A stretch of DNA of 64,000 nucleotides. Source: JALHFZ01 sp963674625 (GTDB taxonomy: Bacteria; Synergistota; Synergistia; Synergistales; Aminobacteriaceae). Positions within the stretch are counted from its first letter, which is position 1, and every line of letters starts with the position of its first letter. The stretch spans positions 868,001 to 932,000 of the forward strand of contig CAXXXO010000004.1 of assembly GCA_963674625.2 (NCBI GenBank). The letters are read 5' to 3'. The position numbers and the translations under genes were made by a program. A model generated the notes under the pieces. The model was given only the letters and a program-made list of their open reading frames with translations, was not told the origin of the DNA and made no database searches. Positions 43,196 through 51,747 of this stretch are shown piece after piece.

Positions 43196-45514
43196 ATGAA
43201 CAATTCCATGCAGGAGCCTGAAGAGAGGGCATACCCCCCAAGGCTTCAGCCCATCCTCCGGAAGGAATGGCCGGGCTGGCTTTCAGGAGCTCTCTTCGCC
43301 TTTTTCCTCGCAAGCCTTCTGCTTTCGGGATGGCCGGAAGGCCTTCTTCCTGAAAGGGAATATCCCTATGCCTATGAAGAGGGGGACACTCCCTATTTTC
43401 TTCTGCTTTTCAAAGAGATCATCGAGGAAGAATCCATCTCTTTCCGGGGAGGGTATCCTTTTCCGGACAACAGGTCCGGTTTTCCGCAGCCCGCTTTCTT
43501 CACGCGCCTGCTCGTCAGGCTCACCGGCCTGGTCGGAAGAAGCCCGGCAGCCGCCTACAATCTCTTTTTTCTTCTCGGCTTTGCCGTCACCTTTGTCCTG
43601 TCCTACCGGGTTCTTCGTTCCATTGGACTGACCCCTTTCTTCGCCTGGACGGCATCCCTTCTGTTCGATTTTCTCCCCTTTCATTTTCTCAGGCTCGAGC
43701 TGGGGCATATCTTTTTTACCTGGTACTGGGTCGTCCCGGTTTTTTTCGCCTTCGCCTTCAGGATTTTTTTCCTCTCCTCCTTCAGGGAGGAAATGCGCTC
43801 CTTGCCGGGAACAGCGATGCTTCTCCCTTTGCTCTTTCTCTCAGCCTCCACAGGGGTCTATTACACCCTTTTCGGCGCAATACTCCTTATCGCCGCCGGA
43901 ACGGCAGGAACCCTCAGAAGCGGGCGGAGCATCAATCTCTTCGCAGCAGCAGCCCTTGTTCTCCTCCTCTCAGCCTCCCTCCTTCTTCAATTCCCCTTTT
44001 TGCGTCCTTCCCTCTTCGGAGGAGAAGGCCCTTCCGCGGCCCCCCGGAGCTTTTCAGAGAGTGAGCTCTACGCCTTCAAACCGGTGCAGCTTCTCCTTCC
44101 CCGGTCGGGGCACAGAATCTCTTTCCTTGGGGAAATAACCCGCCGCTATTCGGCGGAATCTCCCCTTGTCAACGAAAACGAGACCGCCTCCTTGGGGTTT
44201 GCGGGAACAGCAGGGCTCGGAGTGCTTCTCTTCACCTGCTTCGCCGGCATCGTCGGGTGCCGGATCGACCCCCGCCTTCGCCTGCTCTCGGTTCTCGGGG
44301 TGGTGCTCTTTCTCTTTGGAACGGCCGGGGGGCTGGGCTCACTCTTCGCGATGACCCTGTCTCCCATGGCAAGGGGGTGGAACCGCATCAGCGTCTTTCT
44401 CGCCTTCGCCGCCCTCGCCGCCCTCTTCCTTTTTCTTCAGAAAGAAATCGAGAAGCTATCTCTTTCTTCCAAGGGAAGGAATTTCGTGTTTCTTGTCTTT
44501 TCCTGCCTCTTTCTTCTCCCGGGGATTTACGACCAGACAGCCCCGGGAAATCCTCTTCGGGATGAAGAGACCAGAAGGGCCTTCCTCCGCGACCGGTCTT
44601 TCATCGGGGAAATCGAGAGTTCTCTTCCGAAGGGAAGCGCGGTCTATCAGCTCCCCTTCATGGAATATCCCGAGGCCCCTCCCCTTCACGGCCTGAGGAG
44701 CTACGGCCTTGCAGCCGGGATGATCCATTCCGAAGGGCTGCGGTGGAGCTACGGAGGAATGAAGGGTCGGGAGGGAGATTTTTTTTACCGGGCCCTCAGC
44801 CGGGAACCGATTGCTCTGCAGATTGAGACGGCGAAGCGTCTCGGCTTTGCGGGAGTCTCTGTGGACGGAAGGGGATACGGGGATGACGGAAAGGAGGTGG
44901 CCATGAGGCTGCGGGAGCTTCTCGACAGAGATCCTGCTGTCGTCCGGGCAGACGGAAAGGCTTTTTTCCATGTCTTCGATCCTCTGCCCGCCATACCCTC
45001 CGGCCTCGCCGGCAAGGATCCAGAGGCCGTCATGGAAAGGGCGGGATATCGGGCCGACCGGAACGGACCGCGCTACCCGACCTCCCTTTCGGAGGGAATC
45101 GATTTTACAAGGAGGGGTTTCCCTGCCTTCATCCTGGACGCAGAGGGTCTTTCCCACTACGAGGCCTGGGGACGGTGGTCCGACGCCGTTCTCTCGCCGG
45201 CGGCTCGGTTTCATTTCGCCGCCCCTCTGCCCGATCGTTTTGTCCTCCAACTGACCGCAAACATCTTCGGGCCGAATGTCGGTAAAAACCTTCTCGTCCG
45301 CATGGGAAAACGCACCTTCAGCCTTCCTCTTGCCGACTCGTCGGTGGTACTGAGCGTCGAGGCGGACCTGAGGGGAGAGCAGGTGGACTGCATCGAGTTT
45401 CTGCCCCCCGAACCTGCATCCCCTCTCGAACTTGGGCTCAGTACTGACGCCCGAAAGCTGGGAATCGGCTTTGTACGGATGCAGATCCTGCAGGAAAGGG
45501 ACGGTCACAAATGA
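43196..45514 (+). CDS. large multi-pass membrane protein, probable GT-C-type glycosyltransferase
   Basis: 772 residues. About 11-12 hydrophobic segments fill residues 25-430, followed by a roughly 340-residue soluble C-terminal domain. An acidic motif early in the first loop (EEGDTPYFLLLF) and RLELGHIFFTWYW fit GT-C folds that use polyprenyl-phosphate sugars. I do not recognise a named family. GGAAGGAG lies upstream of the ATG. Being the last of the rmlB-wecE-ATP-grasp-GT2 run, it may attach the lipid-linked sugar to an envelope glycan. Confidence 0.65.
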   Translation: MNNSMQEPEERAYPPRLQPILRKEWPGWLSGALFAFFLASLLLSGWPEGLLPEREYPYAYEEGDTPYFLLLFKEIIEEESISFRGGYPFPDNRSGFPQPAFFTRLLVRLTGLVGRSPAAAYNLFFLLGFAVTFVLSYRVLRSIGLTPFFAWTASLLFDFLPFHFLRLELGHIFFTWYWVVPVFFAFAFRIFFLSSFREEMRSLPGTAMLLPLLFLSASTGVYYTLFGAILLIAAGTAGTLRSGRSINLFAAAALVLLLSASLLLQFPFLRPSLFGGEGPSAAPRSFSESELYAFKPVQLLLPRSGHRISFLGEITRRYSAESPLVNENETASLGFAGTAGLGVLLFTCFAGIVGCRIDPRLRLLSVLGVVLFLFGTAGGLGSLFAMTLSPMARGWNRISVFLAFAALAALFLFLQKEIEKLSLSSKGRNFVFLVFSCLFLLPGIYDQTAPGNPLRDEETRRAFLRDRSFIGEIESSLPKGSAVYQLPFMEYPEAPPLHGLRSYGLAAGMIHSEGLRWSYGGMKGREGDFFYRALSREPIALQIETAKRLGFAGVSVDGRGYGDDGKEVAMRLRELLDRDPAVVRADGKAFFHVFDPLPAIPSGLAGKDPEAVMERAGYRADRNGPRYPTSLSEGIDFTRRGFPAFILDAEGLSHYEAWGRWSDAVLSPAARFHFAAPLPDRFVLQLTANIFGPNVGKNLLVRMGKRTFSLPLADSSVVLSVEADLRGEQVDCIEFLPPEPASPLELGLSTDARKLGIGFVRMQILQERDGHK

Positions 45515-45589
45515 AGTTTTTCTTTTTTTGCAGGAAAAGAGCCGGATCCGCTCTTCGGAACCAATTTTCCCGGCGGGATGGTACCGCCC

Positions 45590-46003
45590 TTATTTCTTTG
45601 AAATGACCGTGCACTCCTCGTAGATCGTCTTCCACTCGCCGTTCTCCTGGCGCTTTTCGACGTGGGCGGTGTCCCCCTTGGTCCACCACACGAACTCGAA
45701 GTCGTCGGTGTAGCGGACCCCCGAGGCCGACAGCACTGCCGGGAGGGTGTAGACTTTCCCGTCGGGCATGGTGACCTTGACGAAGTTGAGGCTGCCGTCG
45801 GAGAGAGAGTAATACCGGGCCGTGATCCTCTCGCCTGTTCCGCAGCTGTAGGTTACCTCTTCCCCACCCGTCACTTTCAGACCGCAGGAGGAGGCATCTC
45901 CCTTGCAGTCATTGCCGCATGTGGCCCCTGCCGGAGCGGCCAGCAGAAAAATGACCAGCAAAAGAACCGGAAGAAACTGAAAAACCCTTTCTTTCCCCTT
46001 CAT
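45590..46003 (-). CDS. MliC/PliC-like C-type lysozyme inhibitor, exported
   Basis: 137 residues with a signal peptide (hydrophobic stretch to about 27, ending PAGATCGN). The rest fits the MliC domain: VTYSCGTGERITARYYSLSDG, PDGKVYTLPAVLSASGVRYTDD and FEFVWWTKGDTAHV. The SGxxY patch is the known lysozyme-binding loop of the family. Four cysteines could form disulfides. The Ala-Thr-Cys near the signal end could also be a lipobox. ATG 46003 has TAAGGAGG upstream. It is convergent with the GT-C gene and has no operon partner. Confidence 0.8.
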   Translation of the reverse strand: MKGKERVFQFLPVLLLVIFLLAAPAGATCGNDCKGDASSCGLKVTGGEEVTYSCGTGERITARYYSLSDGSLNFVKVTMPDGKVYTLPAVLSASGVRYTDDFEFVWWTKGDTAHVEKRQENGEWKTIYEECTVISKK

Positions 46004-46062
46004 AGAAACCATCCTCCTTAGAACGTTTGGATTGTCCATGGAACTTTACATCCGGGGACATC

Positions 46063-46755
46063 CTACAGCTTTCTTTTTCCTCCCGACCCGGACCTCATGC
46101 AGGACTGAAGGTCGTTGGAGGTATAGTCAAGATGGAAGGAGAGAGCCCGGAGGGCATCTTCCTGGCTTCCCGAGGCGACTGCGTTCAGGATCTCCCGGTG
46201 CTGCCGCTGGGATTCCTCCCGCATGGAGGCGAGATGGATGCGGATGTTCCGGTCCGTCTTCTGGCGGAGCCTTGCGAGCATGTCGAGGGTGAGGGGGCGG
46301 TCGGCAGGCTCATAGAAGAGGGTGTGGAACATCTGGTTGCGGTCCCGCCACTTGATGCAGTCCTCCTCAGACTCCATGACGGCGAGCACCCCGGAGGCCT
46401 CCTCCACGACCCGCCTGGTGATCCGGGGAAAAGCGATCCTGAGCAGATTCGTCTCGAGGGCCGCTACCATTTCGTAGAGCTCCCGGGCCTCCTCCAGCGA
46501 AAGGGCGGTGACAACCGCCCCCCGGTATCCGTGGAAGGATACGAGTCCCTCTGTTTCCAGGAGGCGCAGGGCTTCCCGGAGGGGAATGGGACTCACCCCG
46601 AGCCGAAGAGCGAGGGATGCCTGGTGGAGGGGCTTCCCTTCCTGCAGAATGCCCCGGTAAATGGCCTCCCGGAGGATTCCGGCGATATAGTAGGGGGCCG
46701 AGCTGTCTCCCGTCATCCGTTCGGCAAGAGCTTCGAGAGCACGGTCGTCTTCCAG
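46063..46755 (-). CDS. GntR family transcriptional regulator (FadR/FCD type)
   Basis: About 230 residues. The HTH (LREAIYRGILQEGKPLHQASLALRLGVSPIPLREALRLLETEGLV, read in pieces) is at about 25-70. The FCD domain (about 90-225) has the metal-binding D and H positions (FHTLFYEPADRP, HLASMREESQRQHREIL). It probably regulates the divergent kbl-tdh operon in response to an organic acid. The start is uncertain: AAGGAGG precedes a CTG at 46755 with ideal spacing, ATG 46833 has no RBS, and ATG 46716 would shorten the N-terminus. Confidence 0.85.
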   Translation of the reverse strand: MEDDRALEALAERMTGDSSAPYYIAGILREAIYRGILQEGKPLHQASLALRLGVSPIPLREALRLLETEGLVSFHGYRGAVVTALSLEEARELYEMVAALETNLLRIAFPRITRRVVEEASGVLAVMESEEDCIKWRDRNQMFHTLFYEPADRPLTLDMLARLRQKTDRNIRIHLASMREESQRQHREILNAVASGSQEDALRALSFHLDYTSNDLQSCMRSGSGGKRKL

Positions 46756-46832
46756 TGAAACCCCTCCTTCCCGCAGAAAATAATATATTCTTTCAATGGA
46801 TATTATATGAAACCCGGCTAAATTATACTCCA

Positions 46833-46862
46833 TTGACAGGGCAGAGCGGCTGTTACCATACT
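46833..46862 (+). promoter_or_regulatory. promoter of kbl-tdh
   Basis: A perfect TTGACA at 46833-46838 and CATACT at 46857-46862 with an 18-base spacer. It lies between the divergent GntR gene and kbl; TATAAT on the opposite strand (46822-46827) could serve the regulator. Confidence 0.6.
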
Positions 46863-46902
46863 TTCAAAGGAAAGAAGCAAATTCGAAAAAGGAGTGATTC
46901 TC

Positions 46903-48090
46903 ATGGCCGTTCCCATGAAGTTTCTTTCGGAAGAACTCGATGCGATGAAAGAGGCGGGGCTTTACGGCACCATCCGTACCCTTGAAAGCCCCCAGGGGGC
47001 TTGGGTCGTCATCGACGGGAAAAAATATCTCAACCTCTGCTCGAACAACTATCTGGGGCTGTGCAACGATCCCAGACTCGTGAAAAAAGCAAAGGCGTAC
47101 ATGGACATCTACGGCGTGGGGCCGGGAGCCGTCCGGACCATCGCGGGGACTATGAGCCCCCACATCGAACTGGAGAAGAAGCTCGCCGCCTTCAAGGGCG
47201 CCGAGGCGGCCATCGTGGTGCAGTCTGGGTTCTGCGCGAACCTCACGGTCATCCCCACCCTCGCCCCGAGCGCCGACGACGTGATCTTCAGCGATTCCCT
47301 GAACCACGCCTCCATCATCGACGCCTGCAAGCTAACGAAGGCGCGGGTGGTGCGGTACAACCACTCCGACATGGAGGACCTGGAGAAAAAGCTCGGGGAG
47401 AACAAAAACGTCACCGGACGGAAACTGCTCATCACCGACGGCGTCTTCTCCATGGACGGCGACGTGGCACGGCTTCCCCGGATCGTGGAGCTGTGCGAGC
47501 AGCACAATGTGATCGTGGCGGTGGACGATGCCCACGGCGAAGGGGTCCTCGGCCGGGGCGGCAGGGGGATCGTGGACCACTTCGGCCTTCACGGCCGGGT
47601 GGACGTGGAGATCGGCACCATGTCGAAGGCCTTCGGGGTTATGGGGGGCATGGCCGCGGGGAGCGCCCTTCTCGTGGACTACCTTCGCCAGAAGGCCCGT
47701 CCCAACCTCTTCAGCAGCGCCCTCACCGTTCCCGACGTGGCGGCGAACCTTGCCTCCGTGGAGATCCTCCAGGAGAGCGAGACCCTCGTGAAAAAGCTCT
47801 GGAGCAACGGCGACTTCCTGAAGAAAGAACTCAAGGCCCTCGGCTTCGATACGGGCTCGAGCGAGACCCCCATCACGCCGGTGATCATCGGGGAGGCCTC
47901 GTCCGCGAAGGCCTTCAGCGCGAAGCTCTTCGCGGCCGGCGTCTTCGCCACGGCCATCGTCTTCCCCACCGTGCCCCGCGGAACGGCCCGCGTCCGGGCC
48001 ATGGTCTCGGCTGCCCATTCCGAGGACGACCTCCGCTTCGCCGTGGAGAAGTTCGCCGCCGTGGGCAAAGAGATGGGGATTCTCTCATGA
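46903..48090 (+). CDS. kbl: glycine C-acetyltransferase (2-amino-3-ketobutyrate CoA ligase)
   Basis: 395 residues, alpha-oxoamine synthase family. It has NYLGLCNDPRLVKKAK, GVGPGAVRTIAGTMSPHIELEKKLA, DSLNHASIIDACKL, VDDAHGEGVLG and the PLP lysine in TMSKAFGVMGG. It cleaves 2-amino-3-ketobutyrate with CoA to glycine and acetyl-CoA. GGAG lies 8 bases before the ATG. It is coupled to tdh by an ATGA overlap, which argues for threonine breakdown rather than another oxoamine synthase role. Confidence 0.94.
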   Translation: MAVPMKFLSEELDAMKEAGLYGTIRTLESPQGAWVVIDGKKYLNLCSNNYLGLCNDPRLVKKAKAYMDIYGVGPGAVRTIAGTMSPHIELEKKLAAFKGAEAAIVVQSGFCANLTVIPTLAPSADDVIFSDSLNHASIIDACKLTKARVVRYNHSDMEDLEKKLGENKNVTGRKLLITDGVFSMDGDVARLPRIVELCEQHNVIVAVDDAHGEGVLGRGGRGIVDHFGLHGRVDVEIGTMSKAFGVMGGMAAGSALLVDYLRQKARPNLFSSALTVPDVAANLASVEILQESETLVKKLWSNGDFLKKELKALGFDTGSSETPITPVIIGEASSAKAFSAKLFAAGVFATAIVFPTVPRGTARVRAMVSAAHSEDDLRFAVEKFAAVGKEMGILS

Positions 48091-49043
48091 AACGGATCCT
48101 CGTCACGGGCTCCAACGGGCAGATCGGAACGGAACTCGTCCCCCATCTCAGAAAAATATACGGTGATGATAACGTCCTTGCCGCCGATCTTCGGAGGGCT
48201 GACGGTGCCGGCCCGGAGGCGGGCCCCTTCTCCCTTCTCGACGTGAGGGACGGAAAGGCTTTTTCGGAAATTCTCGGTGCGTTCCGGGCGGACACGGTGA
48301 TTCATCTCGCCGGGGTCCTCTCGGCAAAGGGGGAGAGCAATCCCCTGACCTCATGGGAAATCAACGTGGGCGGGTCCACTACAGCTCTGGAGGCTGCAAG
48401 AGAGCATGGATGCGCCTTCTTCTTCCCCAGCTCCATCGCGGCCTTCGGCCCCTCCACGCCGGCGAAGAACACCCCCCAGGACACCCTTCAGCGCCCCACC
48501 ACCATCTACGGCGTGGCCAAGGTGACCATGGAGCTTCTGTGCGACTACTACCACAAGAAGTTCGGCATGGATACGAGAGGGGTCCGCTTCCCCGGCCTCA
48601 TCAGCTACGAGGCCCTTCCCGGCGGAGGGACCACGGACTACGCGGTCCATATCTACTACGACGCCGTGAAGAAGGGGAGCTATACCAGCTTCATCGCCCC
48701 CGGCACTTTTATGGACATGATGTACATGCCCGACGCCCTCGATGCAGTGGTGAAACTCATGGAGGCCGATCCCGCAAAGCTCGTGCACCGCAACGCTTTC
48801 AATATCTCAGCCATGAGCTTCGAGCCGGAGCAGATCGCCGCGTCCATCCGGAAGGTGATTCCGGGCTTCACCCTGGACTACGATGTGGACCCCATGCGCC
48901 AGGGGATCGCCGAATCCTGGCCCGACTCCCTCGACTGCACCGCCGCCCGGGAGGAGTGGGGTTTCGACCCGAAGTACGGCCTCGACGCCATGACGGAGGA
49001 TATGCTCGCCAGGATCGGGGAACGGGAAGGATCGAAAAACTGA
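48087..49043 (+). CDS. tdh: L-threonine 3-dehydrogenase, SDR (epimerase-like) type
   Basis: 318 residues. The Rossmann motif is GSNGQIGTEL near residue 8, followed by VIHLAGVLSAKGE, FFPSSIAAFGPSTP and the catalytic YGVAKVTMELL. The PGLISYEALPGGGTTDYAVHIYYDAVK block is typical of short-chain L-threonine dehydrogenases. It oxidizes threonine to 2-amino-3-ketobutyrate for Kbl. A frame opening at 47001 reads through kbl in another frame and is an artefact; ATG 48087 overlaps the kbl stop. Confidence 0.92.
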   Translation: MKRILVTGSNGQIGTELVPHLRKIYGDDNVLAADLRRADGAGPEAGPFSLLDVRDGKAFSEILGAFRADTVIHLAGVLSAKGESNPLTSWEINVGGSTTALEAAREHGCAFFFPSSIAAFGPSTPAKNTPQDTLQRPTTIYGVAKVTMELLCDYYHKKFGMDTRGVRFPGLISYEALPGGGTTDYAVHIYYDAVKKGSYTSFIAPGTFMDMMYMPDALDAVVKLMEADPAKLVHRNAFNISAMSFEPEQIAASIRKVIPGFTLDYDVDPMRQGIAESWPDSLDCTAAREEWGFDPKYGLDAMTEDMLARIGEREGSKN

Positions 49044-49448
49044 GCCTGCGTAGGACGCAAAAAACTCCTTCTTTCGAATAATGTTTTCCCGTGCTGCCGG
49101 AAACCTTATCCATTTCGGCAGCACTTTTCCCCGGGAGCCGAAAATGGGACTGCACAAAAGCGGAGTTTTTAGTCAAATGTAGAAAGAGGGCTAATATTAA
49201 TTTATTTTTTAGAATATAAACATTTAACATAAATTGTTGTTTATTACCGTTCAATTCCGAATTTCCCTTGACACCGACTGGCAGAACGGGGTATTGTATC
49301 TTCGAATTTCCGCAACTGAAGTTTCTTTATTTTTTGCTTTTGGAGAAAAGCAAGCCCCGACTGAGCGGGACACACTCGCTGTTTATCCTTTTTTCCCGGA
49401 ACAGAAAGATCCAAAAACGTTCGAGCACCTCTGAAAGGAGATCAAGGC
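49044..49448 (+). other. 405-base AT-rich intergenic region with a leader for ort
   Basis: No convincing gene is seen. A 66-codon frame at 49234-49434 has no RBS and looks random. The first half is strongly AT-rich (about 49190-49260). A promoter (49268-49297) lies in the second half, leaving about 145 bases of leader before ortA. I see no T-box or known riboswitch core in the leader. Confidence 0.5.
49268..49297 (+). promoter_or_regulatory. promoter upstream of ortA-ortB
   Basis: TTGACA (49268-49273) and TATTGT (49292-49297) are separated by 18 bases. It is 152 bases from the ortA start. Confidence 0.65.
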
Positions 49449-49751
49449 GTGGAGAATATCGAAAAAGGGCGCTGGGTTCAGATAGAATGGACCCTTCTTG
49501 AACCGGAGGAAAGGGCGGAGCATCTTCCTCCCGAGACCCGGAAGGTCCCTCTGAGAATGCGGGCGAAGGGGCTGCTCGAGGAAAAAAGGTCCCTCGGGGA
49601 GGCCGCTTCCATCGTTACCGTCAACGGCCGCCGGCTCACGGGAACCCTCGTGGCGGAAAACCCGCCCTACACCCATTCATTCGGGCCGCAGATTCCCGAA
49701 TTCATCGGCCTGGGGACTTTTCTCCGGTCCCTGTGGGGTGAAGAAGAATGA
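49449..49751 (+). CDS. ortA: 2-amino-4-oxopentanoate thiolase, alpha subunit
   Basis: 100 residues, the normal OrtA length. Its RWVQIEWTLLEPEERAEHLPPETRKVPLRMRAKG region and NPPYTHSFGPQIPEF match the small subunit of the ornithine-degradation thiolase. With OrtB it splits 2-amino-4-oxopentanoate with CoA into alanine and acetyl-CoA. The start is GTG 49449 with AAGGAG upstream. The stop overlaps the ortB ATG. Confidence 0.9.
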   Translation: MENIEKGRWVQIEWTLLEPEERAEHLPPETRKVPLRMRAKGLLEEKRSLGEAASIVTVNGRRLTGTLVAENPPYTHSFGPQIPEFIGLGTFLRSLWGEEE

Positions 49752-51199
49752 CGGGACTGTCCTATGCAGAGGTGATGGCACGGAAGAACGACATCATGAA
49801 GAAATCCCTTCTTCTCGACTACGATCGCTTCGAAGGGAAGGGACTTTCTTTCGATTATGAAGGTATGATGAACCAGTACGGCTATTCCCTCGAGGAGATC
49901 CGCCGCATTCAGCGGGAGGTCTCCGTGGGAGACACCCCTCTCATCGAGCTGCGCAATCTCACCCGTACCGCCCGGGCCCTGGCGCCGAAGGGGAAGGGAG
50001 CCCGGATCCTGCTGAAGGACGAGGCGGCCAATCCGTCGGGAAGCTTCAAGGACCGGCGGGCCTCCGTCTCCTGCTTTTTCGCCGCGTCGAAGGGCTTCCA
50101 GGGGGTGGCCGCCGCCACGAGCGGAAACTACGGCGCCGCCCTTGCCTCCCAGGCCAATATACGCAACCTGAAGACCATCATCGTTCAGGAGGTCTTCGAC
50201 AGCCTCGGACGGGGGCAGCCCGAGATCGTGGAGAAGACCAGAAAATGCGAGGCCTACGGAGCGGAGGTCGTCCAGACGAGCGTAGGCCCCGAGCTGTTCT
50301 ATTATCTTCTCCGCGTCCTCGAGGAGACGGGGTGGTTCAACGCCTCCCTCTACACCCCCCTCAGCATCGCCGGAATCGAAACCATCGGCTACGAGATCGC
50401 AGAGCAGTGCCGGGAGAAACACGGGACCCTCCCCGCCGCAGTGGTGGTAACCCATGCCGGCGGAGGAAACATCACCGGAACAGCCCGGGGGCTCCGCAAG
50501 GCCGGAGCTGAAGCAGTGGACGTCATCGGGGCGAGCGTCAATCTCGAAGGGCTTCACATGGCAAGCGACCGGGATTTCAATCTTAAATCCTTCACCACAG
50601 GACACACGGGGTTCGGCGTTCCCTTCGCCACCTGGCCGGACCGGTCGGACGTCCCCCGCAACGCCGCCCGCCCCCTGCGCTACATGGAGCGGTACGTCAC
50701 GGTGAACCAGGGAGAGGTCTTTTACATCACCGAGGCTCTCGCCCTCCTGGAAGGGCTCGAAAGGGGCCCTGCGGGAAATACCGCCCTCACCGCCGCCTTC
50801 GCCCTCGCCCAGGAATACGACCGGGACGAATTCATCGTCGTGCAGGAAACGGAGTACACCGGAGCGGGCAAGCACCACTACGCCCAGCTCGCCTTCGCCC
50901 GGGAGAACGGCGTCTCCATCGAGACGGGAGATCCCGAGACGGAAAAACCCGGCAAAAACATCGTCTTTCCATCCCACCCCCGACAGATAAGAGCCAGGGA
51001 GGTGGACCTGGATACCCTCAGGGTTTCTCTTCTCCGAAATGCTCTCAAGCAGCGGGGACTTCATCGGGCCGAACTCTCGGAGAACGATCTGAAATTCCTC
51101 GCCGACGAAGTGTCCCGGGACCGGCCATTTGTCGAGAAGACCCTGGAAGAGCTCGATCAGGCCTCTCAAAAGGCAGAGAAGGGTGGTAAAGCAAAATGA
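49748..51199 (+). CDS. ortB: 2-amino-4-oxopentanoate thiolase, PLP-dependent beta subunit
   Basis: 483 residues of the fold-type II PLP family. The PLP lysine is in NPSGSFKDRRASVS, the phosphate-binding loop in THAGGGNITGTARGL, and ATSGNYGAALASQANI is the usual substrate Asn/Ser region. The length and N-terminal extension fit OrtB. None of the other ornithine-pathway genes (oraS/E, ord, orr) is in the window. The stop overlaps dctQ of the next TRAP transporter, so uptake and thiolysis are translated together. Confidence 0.9.
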   Translation: MTGLSYAEVMARKNDIMKKSLLLDYDRFEGKGLSFDYEGMMNQYGYSLEEIRRIQREVSVGDTPLIELRNLTRTARALAPKGKGARILLKDEAANPSGSFKDRRASVSCFFAASKGFQGVAAATSGNYGAALASQANIRNLKTIIVQEVFDSLGRGQPEIVEKTRKCEAYGAEVVQTSVGPELFYYLLRVLEETGWFNASLYTPLSIAGIETIGYEIAEQCREKHGTLPAAVVVTHAGGGNITGTARGLRKAGAEAVDVIGASVNLEGLHMASDRDFNLKSFTTGHTGFGVPFATWPDRSDVPRNAARPLRYMERYVTVNQGEVFYITEALALLEGLERGPAGNTALTAAFALAQEYDRDEFIVVQETEYTGAGKHHYAQLAFARENGVSIETGDPETEKPGKNIVFPSHPRQIRAREVDLDTLRVSLLRNALKQRGLHRAELSENDLKFLADEVSRDRPFVEKTLEELDQASQKAEKGGKAK

Positions 51200-51729
51200 G
51201 CAAAGCCTTCGACATGCTCTGGATCTTCCTCCGGAAGGCCGAAAACTTCGTCATGGTCACGAGCACCATCATTCTCGTGGCCCTGGTGCTCACCCAGGTG
51301 GCCCTCCGCTACATTTTCAAAATGCCCCTCATGGGCGTGGAGGAGCTGGCCACCATGACGGGGTTCTGGATGTACATGATCGGAGCCGCCTCCGGGGCAA
51401 GGGAACGGAACCACATCCGGGCCGACCTCATTCATTCCATCGTCAAGAAGGAGAGGGTATACGAGACCATCCAGTCGGCGGTAACCTTCGTCACCTTCAT
51501 TCTGGCCTGCGTCATGACCAACTGGTGCTGGAACTATGTCACCTGGTCCCTGAAGGCAGGGGAAGTCTCGCCAGCCCTCATGATCCCCATGGTGTTCTCC
51601 CAGATAAGCCTCCTCGTCTCCGCCGCGCTAATGGCCTTTTACTTCTTCATCGAATTCATAGACCATGTGCGGCGCGCAGCGGGCTATCCCTTTCTCGCCC
51701 TTCCCCGGGCGCCCTATGACGAGCAGTAG
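51196..51729 (+). CDS. dctQ: TRAP transporter small permease (DctQ), ort-linked
   Basis: 177 residues and four helices. VALRYIFKMPLMGVEELATMTGFWMYMIGAA contains the DctQ Glu-Glu segment. The ATG overlaps the ortB stop (ATGA), and dctM follows after 18 bases. A C-terminal extension of about 12 polar residues is unremarkable. Confidence 0.88.
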   Translation: MSKAFDMLWIFLRKAENFVMVTSTIILVALVLTQVALRYIFKMPLMGVEELATMTGFWMYMIGAASGARERNHIRADLIHSIVKKERVYETIQSAVTFVTFILACVMTNWCWNYVTWSLKAGEVSPALMIPMVFSQISLLVSAALMAFYFFIEFIDHVRRAAGYPFLALPRAPYDEQ

Positions 51730-51747
51730 AGCCGAAGGAGGACAAGA

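Noticed and set aside
47001..48086. Long frame fused upstream of tdh
   Set aside because: It reads kbl in a wrong frame (Arg/Gly-rich); kbl is clearly the real gene.
49234..49434. 66-codon frame before ortA
   Set aside because: No RBS, no recognisable features, and it spans the predicted ort promoter.
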